From: Lentisphaerota bacterium
GTDB taxonomy: Bacteria; Verrucomicrobiota; Kiritimatiellia; UBA8416; JAFGTH01
NCBI GenBank assembly: GCA_016934225.1
Contig: JAFGTH010000159.1
Location: 1-8,401, forward strand
DNA: 8,401 nt
Reading direction: 5' to 3'
Within the stretch, counting starts at the first letter, position 1; each line of letters starts with the position of its first letter. The notes beneath the pieces were generated by a model. That model saw only the letters and a program-made list of their open reading frames with translations, did not search any database and was not told where the DNA came from. Shown piece by piece: positions 1-6,802 of this stretch. Made by a program: the position numbers and the translations under genes.

Positions 1-1011
1 AAGTTTCATACAGCGCGAACAGAGGGAAACTACAACAACAAAATAGGATTGCCGATCAGCATGCTGTTGATGGATCCGGACACAGAGGTGGGTGTGTTCG
101 AACTTGGTTCAAGCCGTCCGGGTGAAATAGATGAGCTGGCCAGGATTCTCAGGCCGACATGCGGCATAGTGACCAGTGTTGGACCTGCGCACATGGAATT
201 TTTCGAGTCTGTTGAGGCGATTGCGCGGGAAAAAAGCGCTTTGCTGATGAATTTGCCGTCAACCGGCGTTGCTGTATTTGATAAGGGTGGTGAATATTTC
301 GATATCATGAAGGAATGTGTTCCATGCCGCGTAATAACTGTTGCTTTACGGGGAGACGCAGATTACACCTGCGATACTGTTAACGCGAAAAACGTTATGA
401 CAGTGTTGGAGCATTCATCCGGCAATAAGGTTGAACTGCCGGTGCCATTGCCCGGCGAACACAATATAGTCAATATGTTGTTTGCCGTTGCCATTGGAAG
501 AGAATTCGGCGTGAGCTGGCCGGATATTGCTGAAAAACTTGCATCATTTAAACATTTGCCAATGCGGTGGGAATGCATGCATATCGGCAATATAACGGTA
601 ATTAACGACGCTTACAACGCGAACCCATTGAGTATGAGGGCTGCATTGCGAACGTTCGCCAAAATGGGTGATCATTTGAAATGGCTTGTTGTCGGCGGCA
701 TGTTGGAACTTGGCGCTTGCGAACGACAGGCACACATCGAACTGGGTAAATTCATTGCCGACATTATGGTTGGTGGTGGCGGATGGAAAGGGATGATTGC
801 GGTTGGAGCGCTTGGCCGGTTGATTGCGGACGGCGCCGAGAGCGGCGGATTATCAAATAATTCAATTGCTTGGTGTCCGGATAATGCAAGCGCGACAAAT
901 GCTTTGTATGAACGTGCGTCCTCGGGCGATACAGTGCTGCTAAAAGCCTCTCGTGGAATTCATTTGGAAGAAATTGTCGAAGGTCTATTGGAAAGGTATG
1001 TTGTAATATGA
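1..1011 (+). CDS. murF: UDP-N-acetylmuramoyl-tripeptide--D-alanyl-D-alanine ligase MurF (5' truncated by window edge)
   Basis: Cytoplasmic ATP-dependent ligase that adds D-Ala-D-Ala to UDP-MurNAc-tripeptide. The frame is open from base 1, and its first residues read HTARTEGNYNNKIGLP, the Mur-ligase stretch just after the P-loop. The true start and the GKT/S P-loop (roughly 100-130 residues) therefore lie upstream; the TTG at 49 is internal. Visible Mur motifs are FELGSSRPGEID (about 97-132), SVGPAHMEFF (His at 190-192), the likely carbamylated Lys of REKSALL at 232-234, NDAYNANPLSM (604-636), MLELG (700-714) and the C-terminal KASRGIHLEE. The usual GDM before ELG reads GGM here (Gly at 697-699). 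The stop overlaps the ATG of the next ORF (ATGA, 1008-1011). The NAYNANP-type motif and the position before mraY make MurF rather than MurE very likely. Confidence 0.96.
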   Translation, partial: KFHTARTEGNYNNKIGLPISMLLMDPDTEVGVFELGSSRPGEIDELARILRPTCGIVTSVGPAHMEFFESVEAIAREKSALLMNLPSTGVAVFDKGGEYFDIMKECVPCRVITVALRGDADYTCDTVNAKNVMTVLEHSSGNKVELPVPLPGEHNIVNMLFAVAIGREFGVSWPDIAEKLASFKHLPMRWECMHIGNITVINDAYNANPLSMRAALRTFAKMGDHLKWLVVGGMLELGACERQAHIELGKFIADIMVGGGGWKGMIAVGALGRLIADGAESGGLSNNSIAWCPDNASATNALYERASSGDTVLLKASRGIHLEEIVEGLLERYVVI

Positions 1012-1190
1012 ACAAAGCAACGAGTCGGATTCAGGAAGTGAAGAGTAGCGCTGATTGTCAATTTGAGGGAAATGACGGGCAGGATTCCGTCATAACGCTC
1101 ACGGAATCGTTCTCGCAACGCATGGAAGAGACAGACACGACACCGGACGGGGATCCGTGTTATCAGATTCTTTGGGGCGATAACACGTAG
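1008..1190 (+). CDS. hypothetical 60-residue protein between murF and mraY
   Basis: I do not recognise this product. The ORF starts in an ATGA overlap with the murF stop, the same arrangement as two other junctions in this window (murD/LysM gene and exbD/TonB gene), which suggests translational coupling. A purine-rich GGAAAGG at about 990-996 sits somewhat far upstream for a ribosome site. The predicted protein is hydrophilic and acidic, has no membrane segment or signal peptide, and contains two cysteines (residues 17 and 51). It ends in PCYQILWGDNT. No domain is evident. The ORF contains two perfect inverted repeats (1072-1093 and 1156-1187), the second directly abutting the TAG stop. The alternative is therefore that this is a structured untranslated spacer and the ORF is incidental. 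A 51-nt gap with a good Shine-Dalgarno follows before mraY. Confidence 0.5.
   Translation: MNKATSRIQEVKSSADCQFEGNDGQDSVITLTESFSQRMEETDTTPDGDPCYQILWGDNT
1072..1093 (+). repeat. 7-bp perfect inverted repeat inside the 60-codon ORF
   Basis: ATGACGG at 1072-1078 pairs with CCGTCAT at 1087-1093 around an 8-nt loop. No T-run follows, so it is not a standard terminator. A stem this short is expected by chance about as often as not; it is listed because a second, longer one lies 63 nt downstream. Confidence 0.35.
1156..1187 (+). repeat. 9-bp perfect inverted repeat (possible RNA hairpin) ending at the stop codon of the 60-codon ORF
   Basis: CGTGTTATC at 1156-1164 is the exact reverse complement of GATAACACG at 1179-1187, with a 14-nt loop. 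The 3' arm is followed at once by the TAG stop (1188-1190), and mraY starts 51 nt after that stop. There is no U-tract, so I do not call a terminator. It could be an mRNA-stability, attenuation or protein-binding element in the murF-mraY spacer, or coincidence. The repeat is seen in the sequence; the function is inference. Confidence 0.45.
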
Positions 1191-1241
1191 TGTGTATTCT
1201 GTTGATAATGAACGGACGAAAAAGATTATGGAGGAAGCAAG

Positions 1242-2342
1242 ATGTTTTACTATCTTCATCTGTTGGAAAATGTTTTTTCGCCTCTCAGGGTATTTCAGTA
1301 TGTAACCGTTAGAGCCTTCTGCGGCGCCGGAACATCGTTCTTAATAAGCCTGTTATTGGGACCGGTAGCGATTCGCTGGCTACGATTTTTGAGCATCGGT
1401 CAATACGAGCGGAAGGCGACAGAGTCGCCTTTGTATGCGCAAAAGGCTCATAAAGAAGGCACACCCACAATGGGCGGGTTTCTGATTATTGCGTCCATGA
1501 GTATATCTGTGCTTCTTTGGGCGCAGCCCGGCAATGCGTTGGTTGCATTGACTCTGGCGACACTATGTTACATGGGTCTTGTCGGTTTCTGGGATGATTA
1601 TATGAAGACAGAGCGCAAACAATCGCGCGGGATGCGGCCGCGAGGGAAATTGTTGCTTCAAATAGTGTGGGGTTTGTTAGTGGCGTGTGTGTTGATGATT
1701 CTTCCCGAAACAACCGGTACCGCTCGTTCGCTGATGGTGCCGTTTTTGAAAGATCCATTAATTCGTGATCTTGGCGTTTTGGTTGCCGCATTGCTCGTAA
1801 TTGTGGTTGTGGTTGGGGCAAGTAACGCCGTAAATTTAACCGATGGGCTGGATGGATTGGCGATAGGCTGCAGCGGGTCGGTGGCATTGTCGTATCTGAT
1901 TCTTGCTTATGTGGCCGGGCACTTCAGTTTTGCTTCATATCTTCGGGTGCCTTACATTTCCGGAAGCAGTGAACTGGCGGTGTTCTGCGGGTGTATGCTG
2001 GGTTCCTGTCTTGGTTTTCTTTGGTTTAATTGTCATCCGGCGCACATGTTCATGGGCGATACCGGTAGTCTGGCTCTGGGCGGCGCGATAGGGGTTATTG
2101 CGCTGGCAATTAAGCAGGAAGTATTATTGATGATTGTCGGAGGTGTGTTTGTAATTGAGGCGGCGAGCGTCATTATTCAAGTTTTGTCATTCAAGCTCAC
2201 AGGTAAGCGCGTGTTTGCAATGGCACCGATTCACCATCATTTTGAGATGCGAAAATGGAGTGAAACTCAAGTCACGGTTAGGTTCTGGATACTGTCTATA
2301 ATTTGCGCGCTTATTGGAGTTCTAACGCTCAAAATCAGATAA
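1242..2342 (+). CDS. mraY: phospho-N-acetylmuramoyl-pentapeptide-transferase MraY
   Basis: Inner-membrane enzyme that transfers phospho-MurNAc-pentapeptide from UDP to undecaprenyl phosphate, forming lipid I. At 366 residues it is close to the E. coli enzyme (360), with about ten hydrophobic segments. Family motifs are all present: KEGTPTMGG (residues 71-79), the Asp pair in GFWDDYMK (D118, D119), NAVNLTDGLDGLA (195-207), HMFMGDTGSLALGG with D273, and MAPIHHHFE (His 331-333). These are the known Mg2+ and substrate-binding residues of the family, and none is missing. The ATG at 1242 is fixed by a strong GGAGG at 1230-1234 with 7-nt spacing. It is the best ribosome site in the first half of the window, so mraY can be translated independently of the upstream ORF. 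MurD follows after 10 nt. Confidence 0.98.
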   Translation: MFYYLHLLENVFSPLRVFQYVTVRAFCGAGTSFLISLLLGPVAIRWLRFLSIGQYERKATESPLYAQKAHKEGTPTMGGFLIIASMSISVLLWAQPGNALVALTLATLCYMGLVGFWDDYMKTERKQSRGMRPRGKLLLQIVWGLLVACVLMILPETTGTARSLMVPFLKDPLIRDLGVLVAALLVIVVVVGASNAVNLTDGLDGLAIGCSGSVALSYLILAYVAGHFSFASYLRVPYISGSSELAVFCGCMLGSCLGFLWFNCHPAHMFMGDTGSLALGGAIGVIALAIKQEVLLMIVGGVFVIEAASVIIQVLSFKLTGKRVFAMAPIHHHFEMRKWSETQVTVRFWILSIICALIGVLTLKIR

Positions 2343-2352
2343 AAACACGGTG

Positions 2353-3708
2353 ATGTGCGCAAAAGAGCAAACAGCTTTGGTACTGGGTCTTGGCGTAAGC
2401 GGTCGTGCTGCGGCAAGAATGCTGGCCAGCGAGGACGTCAAGGTAACATCCGTAGATAAGGCGTCCGGCGATAGTTTAGCCTCGGCAGTGTCTCCGCTGA
2501 CCGCGCTCGGGATTGAAGTGTTGCTTGGAGTGGAAGAATTGCCGAAGCGCCACTTTGACTTGTGTGTCGTCAGTCCTGGTATTGCAATGGATTCTCTTTG
2601 GGTCAAATCCGTGTTGGATCAAGGCACAGAAGTTGTATCAGAGCTGGAAGTTGGGTATCGCCGATGCAATTCGAAGATAATTGCTGTGACTGGATCAAAC
2701 GGTAAAAGTACTATGGTTAAATTTTGCCGCGATTTGTTGACAGCAGCTGGAAAACGGGTTTCCGTCGGCGGCAACTATGGAACACCGCTATGTGAGATTC
2801 TGTTAAATGGGTTTTCCGGCGACTGGCTCATCCTGGAGGTGAGTTCTTTCCAATTGGAGGGCGCTGTTCGTTTTCAGCCCGACATCGGCGTGTTATTGAA
2901 CGTGCAACCCGATCACCTGGACAGACATGGTGACATGAAAACGTATGCAAGGTTGAAGGCAAAACTGTTTGATCGAATGCTCGGTAATCAAACTGGCATT
3001 GTGTTAGATACGGACAAGGATAATATAGCTGCCATGTCCGAAGGCTCTTGCAAATGGGTCACATTCGGTTGTAGCGAGGACGCTGATTATAGGTACGTGA
3101 ATGGTACAATCAAAACAAAAAATCGGACAAATAACGTCAGTTCTGAATATTGTGTTAGACGAACGTATTTCGAAAACGATATTATGGGACGCACGGCTGC
3201 GGCTGCGGCTGCTGTAGCGGACAATTGTGGTATAAACCAGGATTGTTTTGCCGGTGTTGCGATGAAGTTTGAGGGGCTTCCTCATAGGATGCAGAAAGTG
3301 GGGGAGAAAGACGGCGTGGTTTTCATTGATGACTCCAAGGCAACCAACCTTTCCGCCATGCGTGCAGCGCTCTTAATGATGAATCGGCCGGTTCATTTGA
3401 TAGCGGGTGGGTTGCCTAAGAAGGAAAATTTGAATTCGGTTAAAGAAATACTGGCAAAGAAAGTGAAGACCGCATATCTTATCGGCAAAGCCGCAAATGA
3501 GATGAATCAATCGTGGGGTAACATTATTGCATGCGAAAAGTGCGGGACTTTGGCACGGGCTGTTGCTGAGGCATGGACGCGCAGCGGTTCAGGTGAAATT
3601 ATCCTGCTATCGCCAGGTTGCGCCAGTTTTGATCAGTTTGTGAGCTTTGCGGAACGTGGTGACGAATTTGTAAAACTCATAAGAAAATTGGAGGGACGGA
3701 AAACATGA
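2353..3708 (+). CDS. murD: UDP-N-acetylmuramoyl-L-alanine--D-glutamate ligase MurD
   Basis: Cytoplasmic ligase adding D-Glu to UDP-MurNAc-L-Ala. With the ATG start it has 451 residues, near the usual length of about 440-450. Domain 1 has the nucleotide-fold motif LGLGVSG (11-17). Domain 2 has P-loop GSNGKST (114-120), NVQPDHLDRH (183-192, metal-binding His188) and Lys202 in ARLK, aligning with the carbamylated lysine of E. coli MurD. Domain 3 has LPHRMQKV, DDSKATN (326-332) and LSPGCASFDQF (419-429), the D-Glu-binding signatures specific to MurD. A GTG at 2350 is directly adjacent in frame; I chose ATG 2353 because neither has a clear Shine-Dalgarno and ATG is the stronger initiator. It begins 10 nt after mraY, and its stop overlaps the next start (ATGA, 3705-3708). 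Confidence 0.97.
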   Translation: MCAKEQTALVLGLGVSGRAAARMLASEDVKVTSVDKASGDSLASAVSPLTALGIEVLLGVEELPKRHFDLCVVSPGIAMDSLWVKSVLDQGTEVVSELEVGYRRCNSKIIAVTGSNGKSTMVKFCRDLLTAAGKRVSVGGNYGTPLCEILLNGFSGDWLILEVSSFQLEGAVRFQPDIGVLLNVQPDHLDRHGDMKTYARLKAKLFDRMLGNQTGIVLDTDKDNIAAMSEGSCKWVTFGCSEDADYRYVNGTIKTKNRTNNVSSEYCVRRTYFENDIMGRTAAAAAAVADNCGINQDCFAGVAMKFEGLPHRMQKVGEKDGVVFIDDSKATNLSAMRAALLMMNRPVHLIAGGLPKKENLNSVKEILAKKVKTAYLIGKAANEMNQSWGNIIACEKCGTLARAVAEAWTRSGSGEIILLSPGCASFDQFVSFAERGDEFVKLIRKLEGRKT

Positions 3709-4592
3709 AAACACCGACATTGGTCGGAATAGTAGTAGCGGTACATTGCGTTGCCGTAGGATCAGTGATTCTGATACAAGGATGCGGCACGACAGGAGGA
3801 CACGACATGGAATCGGCTGTAGTGATGCCTCCGGACGCGTCTCTGCCACAAGCCAAGCTTCCGCCTCCGTCATCGGCTACGGGCTCGGCATCGCAAATAT
3901 CATCAGGCAAGAGGATGATGTATGTAATCGAAAAGGGAGATACATTGTCGGGCATTGCAAAAAAATTTGGCGTTAGCGTCAATGATATCGTTGAACTTAA
4001 TGCATTGACAAATCCGAACATGATTCGATTGGGTCGCACTCTCGTATTACCGGGTGCGCCGGATATCGGTTCGGCAAAACTGACGGAAAATAAAGAAACA
4101 AAACCTCAATCCTTTGCCCTGCAGACGCCAACGAGGACATATGTGGTCAAGAGAGGGGATACGTTGTCAGGAATTGCTCTAAGGCATGGCACGAGTGTGG
4201 ATAGTTTAATGCGCGCAAACGGGATCGCGACCGATAGAATATTGATTGGCCAGGAGTTGACAATACCGGAAGATGGAAAGTCACCGAGTCAGGTGAAGCA
4301 TACGGAAGATGCGAAGATATTGGAAACGGATCTGGATAGCGAGCCTGTGCGCGAGATTGCAACGGCTCGGATACGGTCCGATCAGACGCCTGTTGTTGAG
4401 GTTCCGGCAACTGTTGAGCAGCCAAAGGCGACGCCTTATCGTGTTATAACAGTTGAGAACGAAACGGATGATTTGCGGACCATCGCGATGATGTGGGTCG
4501 TGAGTATTGAGGAATTGAAGAAGTTGAATGGGCTAACAGACACGAAACTGAAGCGTGGACAGAAGATAAAAGTGCCTATCACGGAATACTGA
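3705..4592 (+). CDS. LysM-repeat lipoprotein, probable peptidoglycan-binding envelope protein
   Basis: A 295-residue exported protein. Residues 1-26 form a lipoprotein-type signal peptide (short basic start, hydrophobic core) ending in LIQGC; Cys27 (3783-3785) is the likely lipidated residue. The -2 Gln is atypical for a lipobox. Gly at +2 would favour the outer membrane under the E. coli rule. A Pro/Ser/Ala-rich linker (about 40-68) follows. LysM1 spans 72-116 (KGDTLSGIAKKFGVS) and LysM2 spans 145-188 (RGDTLSGIALRHGTS). A degenerate third LysM at about 245-291 has lost the GDTL core but keeps IA, EELKKLNGL and LKRGQKIKVP. There is no M23, amidase, lytic transglycosylase or other catalytic domain. 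GGAGG at 3690-3694 lies 10 nt upstream, and the start overlaps the murD stop. LysM domains bind GlcNAc-containing glycans; the position beside ftsW suggests a role in septal wall organisation, which is inference. Confidence 0.9.
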   Translation: MKTPTLVGIVVAVHCVAVGSVILIQGCGTTGGHDMESAVVMPPDASLPQAKLPPPSSATGSASQISSGKRMMYVIEKGDTLSGIAKKFGVSVNDIVELNALTNPNMIRLGRTLVLPGAPDIGSAKLTENKETKPQSFALQTPTRTYVVKRGDTLSGIALRHGTSVDSLMRANGIATDRILIGQELTIPEDGKSPSQVKHTEDAKILETDLDSEPVREIATARIRSDQTPVVEVPATVEQPKATPYRVITVENETDDLRTIAMMWVVSIEELKKLNGLTDTKLKRGQKIKVPITEY

Positions 4593-5731
4593 TGGGCAAA
4601 ATAATAAGCACGTTGATCGGTATTGTTCTGATATTGCTTGCGCTCGGCATTGTAATGCTTGCAAGCACAAGCAGTGTAAGGGGTGCCGCGGTTTTTGATG
4701 ATCCCTACTATTTTCTAAAACGCCAACTGGTCTGGTTGGTGTTGTCGGTTGGCGTCGGGATCGCGATGATAAGATTTGACTATCATTGGTGGCATAAAGC
4801 TGCCGTGCCGTTAGGCATTGTTGCTGTCATCGGACTGATTCTGGTGTTTGTTCCCGGGCTTGGAAGGAAAATCGGCGGCAGCAATCGTTGGATCAGAATA
4901 GCGCCTTTACCGAGCCTGCAACCGTCCGAATTTGCCAAGTTTGCATGTGTGGTCTGTCTGGCAAGATGGATATCGGACATAGGTCGTCATATGCAGAAGT
5001 TGAAGGATGGGGTTGTGTTGCCGCTGGGGGTTCTTGGTCTTGTTCTGTTGTTGTTGATTCTTGAACCGGATTTCGGAACGACTTTGCTCGTGGGCGCCGT
5101 CGGCATGATGATTTTGTTTGCCGGTGGCGCGAGAATTGACGGTCTCGCAATATTCGGAGCAATAGGAATTAGCGCCTTCATAGTGGCCATTATGCATGAT
5201 CCTGTTCGAATGGGACGAATACTTGCCTTCATAATGCCGGATCAGCATCCTGAGGCTGCGCATCAACTCGCTCAATCGAAACTTGCGTTTATTCGTGGAG
5301 AAGTCATCGGTGTCGGCTTGGGCGAAAGCATTCAAAAACAGTTTTATTTGCCGGAAGCGCATAACGATTTTATTCTTGCAATTATCGGTGAAGAGTTAGG
5401 ATTTGTGGCCACAATTGGAGTTGTATTGTTGTTCATAGGCATAGTTATATGCGGCATCATAATCAGCATGAAAGCTACCGATCGGTTTGGGCGTCTTTTA
5501 GCATTTGGAATAACAATGATGATTTGTTTGCAGGCTGCTATCAACATTGGAGTAGTGACCGGATGTTTGCCGACAAAAGGTTTGCCTTTGCCCTTTATCA
5601 GTTATGGAGGATCGAGTATGTTAATATCGGTTGTTTATATCAGTGTACTTGTAAATATTGCGCTGCATTGCGACGCTCTGGATTTGGACAAGCACACCAA
5701 ACCAATTAAGGATCGAGCGCATCGCCTGTAA
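4592..5731 (+). CDS. ftsW: peptidoglycan glycosyltransferase FtsW (SEDS family)
   Basis: Polytopic inner-membrane SEDS protein that polymerises lipid II into glycan strands at the division site together with a class B PBP. At 379 residues with about ten hydrophobic segments it matches the family. Diagnostic motifs are GGSNRWI (95-101), QPSEFAK (110-116), EPDFGTT (158-164), PEAHNDFI (254-261) and the C-terminal KGLPLPFISYGGSSM (329-343). Asp259 corresponds to the essential extracellular-loop Asp of FtsW/RodA. The dcw position favours FtsW over RodA. Its ATG overlaps the upstream stop by one base (TGATG at 4590-4594), and there is little Shine-Dalgarno of its own, so translation is probably coupled to the LysM gene. 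A TAA stop at 5729-5731 ends the contiguous wall operon. murG and murC, commonly next, are absent here. Confidence 0.96.
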   Translation: MGKIISTLIGIVLILLALGIVMLASTSSVRGAAVFDDPYYFLKRQLVWLVLSVGVGIAMIRFDYHWWHKAAVPLGIVAVIGLILVFVPGLGRKIGGSNRWIRIAPLPSLQPSEFAKFACVVCLARWISDIGRHMQKLKDGVVLPLGVLGLVLLLLILEPDFGTTLLVGAVGMMILFAGGARIDGLAIFGAIGISAFIVAIMHDPVRMGRILAFIMPDQHPEAAHQLAQSKLAFIRGEVIGVGLGESIQKQFYLPEAHNDFILAIIGEELGFVATIGVVLLFIGIVICGIIISMKATDRFGRLLAFGITMMICLQAAINIGVVTGCLPTKGLPLPFISYGGSSMLISVVYISVLVNIALHCDALDLDKHTKPIKDRAHRL

Positions 5732-5748
5732 GAGGCAGTATATTCATA

Positions 5749-5766
5749 ACCATGGCTATACATGGT
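5749..5766 (+). repeat. 6-bp inverted repeat in the ftsW-ExbB gene spacer
   Basis: ACCATG (5749-5754) and CATGGT (5761-5766) are perfect reverse complements around a 6-nt spacer, in the middle of the 51-nt gap between ftsW and the ExbB-family gene. It could be a small operator or an mRNA hairpin just ahead of the ribosome site, but it is short enough to be chance. No T-run follows. Confidence 0.3.
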
Positions 5767-5770
5767 GACC

Positions 5771-5779
5771 GGGGAGGAG
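5771..5779 (+). promoter_or_regulatory. ribosome binding site deciding the start of the ExbB-family gene
   Basis: GGGGAGGAG, with GGAGG at 5773-5777, lies 5 nt before the ATG at 5783. The earlier in-frame ATG at 5762 has no such site upstream, and this purine run would then fall inside the coding region. The start is therefore placed at 5783. Confidence 0.8.
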
Positions 5780-5782
5780 AGC

Positions 5783-6397
5783 ATGCGGATTGTCTGGAGT
5801 TTGTTCGAGCATGGCGGTTTTGTGATGTGGCCGCTTCTTCTGACGTCTTTGGTGTCGGTGGCAATTACAATTGAACGCGCAATATTCTGGTGTCGAGCAG
5901 TAAGAAACGAGAATAAAGAGAAGTTGTCTCGCGCTTTGGATATTCTCACTACAGGCGACATTGGACAGGCGTTGGGTATTCTGAGAGATCAAAACGACAT
6001 AAGCGCGAGAGTGGTTCGAAGCGGATTAGAAGAAAAAGACCACGGTTTTTCTGAGACAATGGAAATACAGGCAAGCAGTGAAATTGGTGAAATGAAAAAA
6101 GGGTTGGGTGTGCTTGATACCATTGTGACAATGGCTCCGCTTCTTGGCATTCTCGGAACTGTCCTTGGTATTATCGAATCGTTTAATTTGTTAGGCGACA
6201 GAGGTATCCATGATCCGAAGGCTGTGACGGCAGGTATTGCGCAGGCTCTTATTACTACTGCTGCCGGATTGACGATAGCTCTGATGACGCTGATTCCTTT
6301 GAACTATTTTATGGCCCGTACCGACAAAGCGGCCAAAGCGATTGAACGTATATGCACTCGGTTTGAAATAGCATTCAAAAAATGCGTAAAGCAGTGA
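5783..6397 (+). CDS. MotA/TolQ/ExbB proton channel family protein
   Basis: Inner-membrane subunit of a proton-driven motor that works with the ExbD/TolR-type protein encoded next. From ATG 5783 it has 204 residues, shorter than E. coli ExbB (244) or TolQ (230). Three membrane segments are visible: about 12-31, about 110-131 (containing APLLGILGTVLGII) and about 152-176 (GIAQALITTAAGL leading into IALMTLIPLNYF). A cytoplasmic domain lies between the first two, as in ExbB. Thr126 and Thr159 match the conserved pore threonines of E. coli ExbB (T148, T181). The position of the pore glutamate E176 is Gln154 here (codon 6242-6244). Sequence alone does not separate ExbB from TolQ. The gene follows ftsW by 51 nt on the same strand, and the ExbD gene begins 3 nt after its stop. 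Confidence 0.93.
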   Translation: MRIVWSLFEHGGFVMWPLLLTSLVSVAITIERAIFWCRAVRNENKEKLSRALDILTTGDIGQALGILRDQNDISARVVRSGLEEKDHGFSETMEIQASSEIGEMKKGLGVLDTIVTMAPLLGILGTVLGIIESFNLLGDRGIHDPKAVTAGIAQALITTAAGLTIALMTLIPLNYFMARTDKAAKAIERICTRFEIAFKKCVKQ

Positions 6398-6400
6398 CTT

Positions 6401-6802
6401 ATGTATTTGGCCACAGGTTACGAAAACAAAAAAGCTCGCATCGAAATTGTGCCTTTGATTGATGTGGTTTTCCTGCTCCTGGTTTTTTTCATATACGCAA
6501 TGCTTTCCATGAGCGTTTATCGCGGTCTGCGCATTGATCTGCCCAAGGGCGATGGTATGGTTGAGGACCGCGCCATATTGTTGATCGGAATAGATAGTAG
6601 CAACAATATTATGTTGGACGGAAAACAGGTCGGTATGGACGAAGTTGTGCGGGAAGCAGAAATGCATGCCGATCGGGATCATGGCGCAATTTTAGTGAGC
6701 GGCGACAGAAACTCGGATCTTGGCGTCTCGGTGGAACTATTATCCAGGATCAGGGCGTGTGGCGTTAAAACCGTGTCATTTGAAGTGAGTACAGATGAAT
6801 GA
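6401..6802 (+). CDS. biopolymer transport protein, ExbD/TolR family
   Basis: A 133-residue protein, near the usual length of about 140, with a short cytoplasmic N-terminus, one membrane helix (about 19-42) and a periplasmic domain of about 90 residues. The helix contains PLIDVVFLLLVFF; Asp21 (6461-6463) is the single conserved proton-carrying Asp of the family (D25 in E. coli ExbD, D23 in TolR). The helix is followed by SMSVYRGLRIDLPKGDG, typical of ExbD proteins from outside the Gammaproteobacteria, and the C-terminal half carries the expected GDRNSDLG region. It would sit in the pore of the upstream ExbB homologue. The start has little Shine-Dalgarno and is 3 nt from the previous stop, so coupling is likely. 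Its stop overlaps the next ATG (ATGA, 6799-6802). ExbD and TolR cannot be told apart here. Confidence 0.93.
   Translation: MYLATGYENKKARIEIVPLIDVVFLLLVFFIYAMLSMSVYRGLRIDLPKGDGMVEDRAILLIGIDSSNNIMLDGKQVGMDEVVREAEMHADRDHGAILVSGDRNSDLGVSVELLSRIRACGVKTVSFEVSTDE

Noticed and set aside
1204..1209. GATAAT as a possible -10 box for an mraY promoter
   Set aside because: No acceptable -35 lies 16-18 nt upstream and the extended -10 TG is mis-spaced; a one-box match is too weak to call.
960..1259. 99-codon minus-strand ORF opposite the murF-mraY interval
   Set aside because: It spans the murF end, the small ORF and the mraY start in antisense, shows no recognisable domain, and runs against an otherwise co-directional operon.
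3947..4175. Near-identical DNA segments encoding the two GDTLSGIA motifs as a direct repeat element
   Set aside because: The similarity is explained by two LysM domains encoding the same core; it is not a mobile or recombinational repeat.
4907..5362. 151-codon minus-strand ORF within ftsW
   Set aside because: It is fully antisense to well-conserved FtsW motifs, and its His/Gln/Asn/Arg-rich low-complexity translation is not protein-like.
5739..5744. TATATT as a possible -10 box for the ExbB-ExbD-TonB genes
   Set aside because: The -35 region 17 nt upstream reads AGCGCA, unlike TTGACA, so there is no supported promoter.
5762..5782. Upstream ATG at 5762 as start of the ExbB-family gene
   Set aside because: It has no Shine-Dalgarno, adds seven residues not typical of the family, and overlaps the strong ribosome site that serves the ATG at 5783.
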